A stretch of 64,000 bases of DNA, taken from contig CAIMMO010000121.1 in NCBI GenBank assembly GCA_903842595.1, forward strand, positions 1 through 64,000. The letters run 5' to 3'. Every line of letters begins with the position of its first letter. The stretch's first letter is position 1. Below, piece after piece: positions 62,867 to 64,000 of the stretch. Below the pieces are notes generated by a model that worked only from the letters and a program-made list of their open reading frames with translations, was not told the origin of the DNA and did no database searches. The DNA is from an uncultured Alphaproteobacteria bacterium. GTDB taxonomy: Bacteria > Pseudomonadota > Alphaproteobacteria > Caulobacterales > Hyphomonadaceae. Made by a program: the position numbers and the translations under genes.

Positions 62867-64000
62867 CTAATCGCGATCGCCGATGGCTTCGGCGGCTTCC
62901 TTGTTCAGCGCTTCGCCTTCGCGGCGGGGGACGATCAGCGGGGCCGGTTGGGTCGTGGCGATGTTTCCCCGCATCAGCGACAGGCCGGCGCGCAGGCCGC
63001 CCGCTATCTGCATCTCCAGGCGCTGTTCATCACGCTGCCGTACGTCACGGAGGATTTCGTCGGCCTCGTCTTCCTCGACGCCGAGATCGACCAGAACCTT
63101 CCGCCCAAACACGAACGCAGACTCCAGTACTTCACGCAACTGGTAGTCGACACCGGCACTGATCAACCGAAGCGCATGTCCGCGGTCGAAGGCGCGCACA
63201 TATAGCTTGGCGTGCGGGAATTCCGATTTCGCCAGCTCGACGATCTTGTCGGCAGCTTCCTGCTTGTCGACACAGACCAGAATTGCCTCCGCCCGCTCCG
63301 CTCCTGACGCCCGCAGCACATCAAGCCGTGTTCCGTCGCCGTAATAGACCTTGAAGCCGAACTGTCCCGCGGCGCGGATCATCTCCACGTCGATCTCGAT
63401 GATCGACACGTCGATACCCTTGGCCAGCAGGGGTTGAGACACGACCTGTGCAAACCTGCCGAAGCCAACGAACAGAACACGGCCGTGCAGATCGCTCGCG
63501 CTCTCGATGCCCTCCATGGACTGCTTCTCCGCTGGCAGGAGCCGCTCCAGCAGGATTGCTGCGAGGGGCGTCAACGCCATCGACAGGATCACGATCGCCG
63601 TCATGCTCGCTGTGATCTCGCCTTCGAGCACGCCGGCGCGGAGGGCCTCGGAGTAGAGTACGAAAGCGAACTCACCGCCCTGCGCGAAAAGCACGGCGCG
63701 CCGCAACGCCTCGCGGTGCTTCGCCCTGAAGATCCGCGCGACCGTGTAGATGCCAATCGACTTCACCAGCATAAACACGAGCGCACCGCCGATGATCACT
63801 GGCCATTGATTCCAAACCAACAGCAAATCCAGCGACATGCCGACGCCGAGGAAGAACAGCCCAAGCAGGATGCCCCGGAAGGGTTCGACGTCGGCCTCCA
63901 GCTGGTGCCTGAATGTGGACTCGGACAACAGTACACCCGCCAGGAAGGCGCCCATGCCCATCGACAGGCCGGCCCAGTCCATGAACACGGCGGCGCCCAG
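62867..64000 (-). CDS. Kef-type K+/H+ antiporter (CPA2 + TrkA-N), N-terminus cut by window edge
   Basis: About 378 codons are visible; the frame is open at the right edge. The C-terminal part of the CPA2 transporter domain (SMGMGAFLAGVLLSES, GLFFLGVGMSLDL, and RRAVLFAQGGEFAFVL) is followed by a TrkA-N/RCK nucleotide-binding domain (VLFVGFGRFAQVV, IIEID) and a C-terminal tail. The layout fits KefB/KefC/YbaL. The gene goes on beyond the window. Confidence 0.9.
   Translation of the reverse strand: MGAAVFMDWAGLSMGMGAFLAGVLLSESTFRHQLEADVEPFRGILLGLFFLGVGMSLDLLLVWNQWPVIIGGALVFMLVKSIGIYTVARIFRAKHREALRRAVLFAQGGEFAFVLYSEALRAGVLEGEITASMTAIVILSMALTPLAAILLERLLPAEKQSMEGIESASDLHGRVLFVGFGRFAQVVSQPLLAKGIDVSIIEIDVEMIRAAGQFGFKVYYGDGTRLDVLRASGAERAEAILVCVDKQEAADKIVELAKSEFPHAKLYVRAFDRGHALRLISAGVDYQLREVLESAFVFGRKVLVDLGVEEDEADEILRDVRQRDEQRLEMQIAGGLRAGLSLMRGNIATTQPAPLIVPRREGEALNKEAAEAIGDRD

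Overview
The window reads as one contiguous piece of chromosome from a GC-rich alphaproteobacterium. The evidence is a PodJ-like polarity protein, a TIGR02186-type membrane protein paired with TauE, DUF4170 and DUF374 genes placed with the Kdo/lipid A genes, and densely packed short operons with 4-bp stop/start overlaps. A Caulobacterales/Hyphomonadaceae-like host is my inference; no 16S or other marker is present to fix it. I see no prophage, transposase, CRISPR array or complete restriction system. Sixty-four CDS, one tRNA (Trp) and several terminators can be supported.

Layout: (1) 1-5.8 kb: a Vsr endonuclease, then envelope proteins (a META/COG3650-like lipoprotein, an OmpA-type lipoprotein, an SRPBCC protein) and an S9 peptidase. 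(2) 5.9-12 kb, minus strand: beta-oxidation genes (acyl-CoA dehydrogenase, thiolase, a tiny membrane protein, FadJ-type multifunctional enzyme) headed by a MerR regulator with a palindromic operator candidate. (3) 12-17.5 kb: a 1170-residue PodJ-like protein and the TauE/TIGR02186 pair. (4) 17.6-24.4 kb: dnaB, alr, an MlaE/MlaF-like lipid ABC importer lacking MlaD, and a NatA/NatB-like exporter. (5) 24.4-30.5 kb: FemAB-like acyltransferase, MeaB GTPase, a ClpP-like periplasmic protein, two RNA methyltransferases and a thioesterase. (6) 30.6-37.1 kb: tRNA-Trp, a GST, an RluB-type pseudouridine synthase, PepSY protein, acyl-CoA dehydrogenase, GNAT and a second TauE. (7) 37.5-47.7 kb: an envelope-lipid region, with msbA-like exporter, DUF4170, inositol-phosphatase-like and PmbA genes on the minus strand, a dual-specificity phosphatase, and divergently DUF374 acyltransferase, waaA, lpxK and an LpxL-like acyltransferase in overlapping order. 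(8) 47.8-55.4 kb: hydrolase, DUF4197, dienoyl-CoA isomerase-like enzyme, VanX-like dipeptidase, thiolase, a cysteine-poor thioredoxin-fold lipoprotein and a second GST. (9) 56-64 kb: MFS transporter, DODA-type dioxygenase, NIPSNAP lipoprotein, pirin, two small exported proteins, queE/queC, and a truncated Kef-type antiporter at the edge.

Two themes recur: fatty acid catabolism (two acyl-CoA dehydrogenases, two thiolases, FadJ, a dienoyl-CoA isomerase, a thioesterase) and outer-envelope building (lipid A/Kdo assembly and flipping, Mla-type lipid transport, alanine racemase, D-Ala-D-Ala dipeptidase, PodJ). The least explained signals are non-coding: three back-to-back perfect stem-loops directly before the small exported-protein gene at 60953, and a 27-28-bp periodic array of ATTCCT/TTAGGAAT boxes upstream of the pirin gene. 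I did not find a convincing wholly new multi-gene system.
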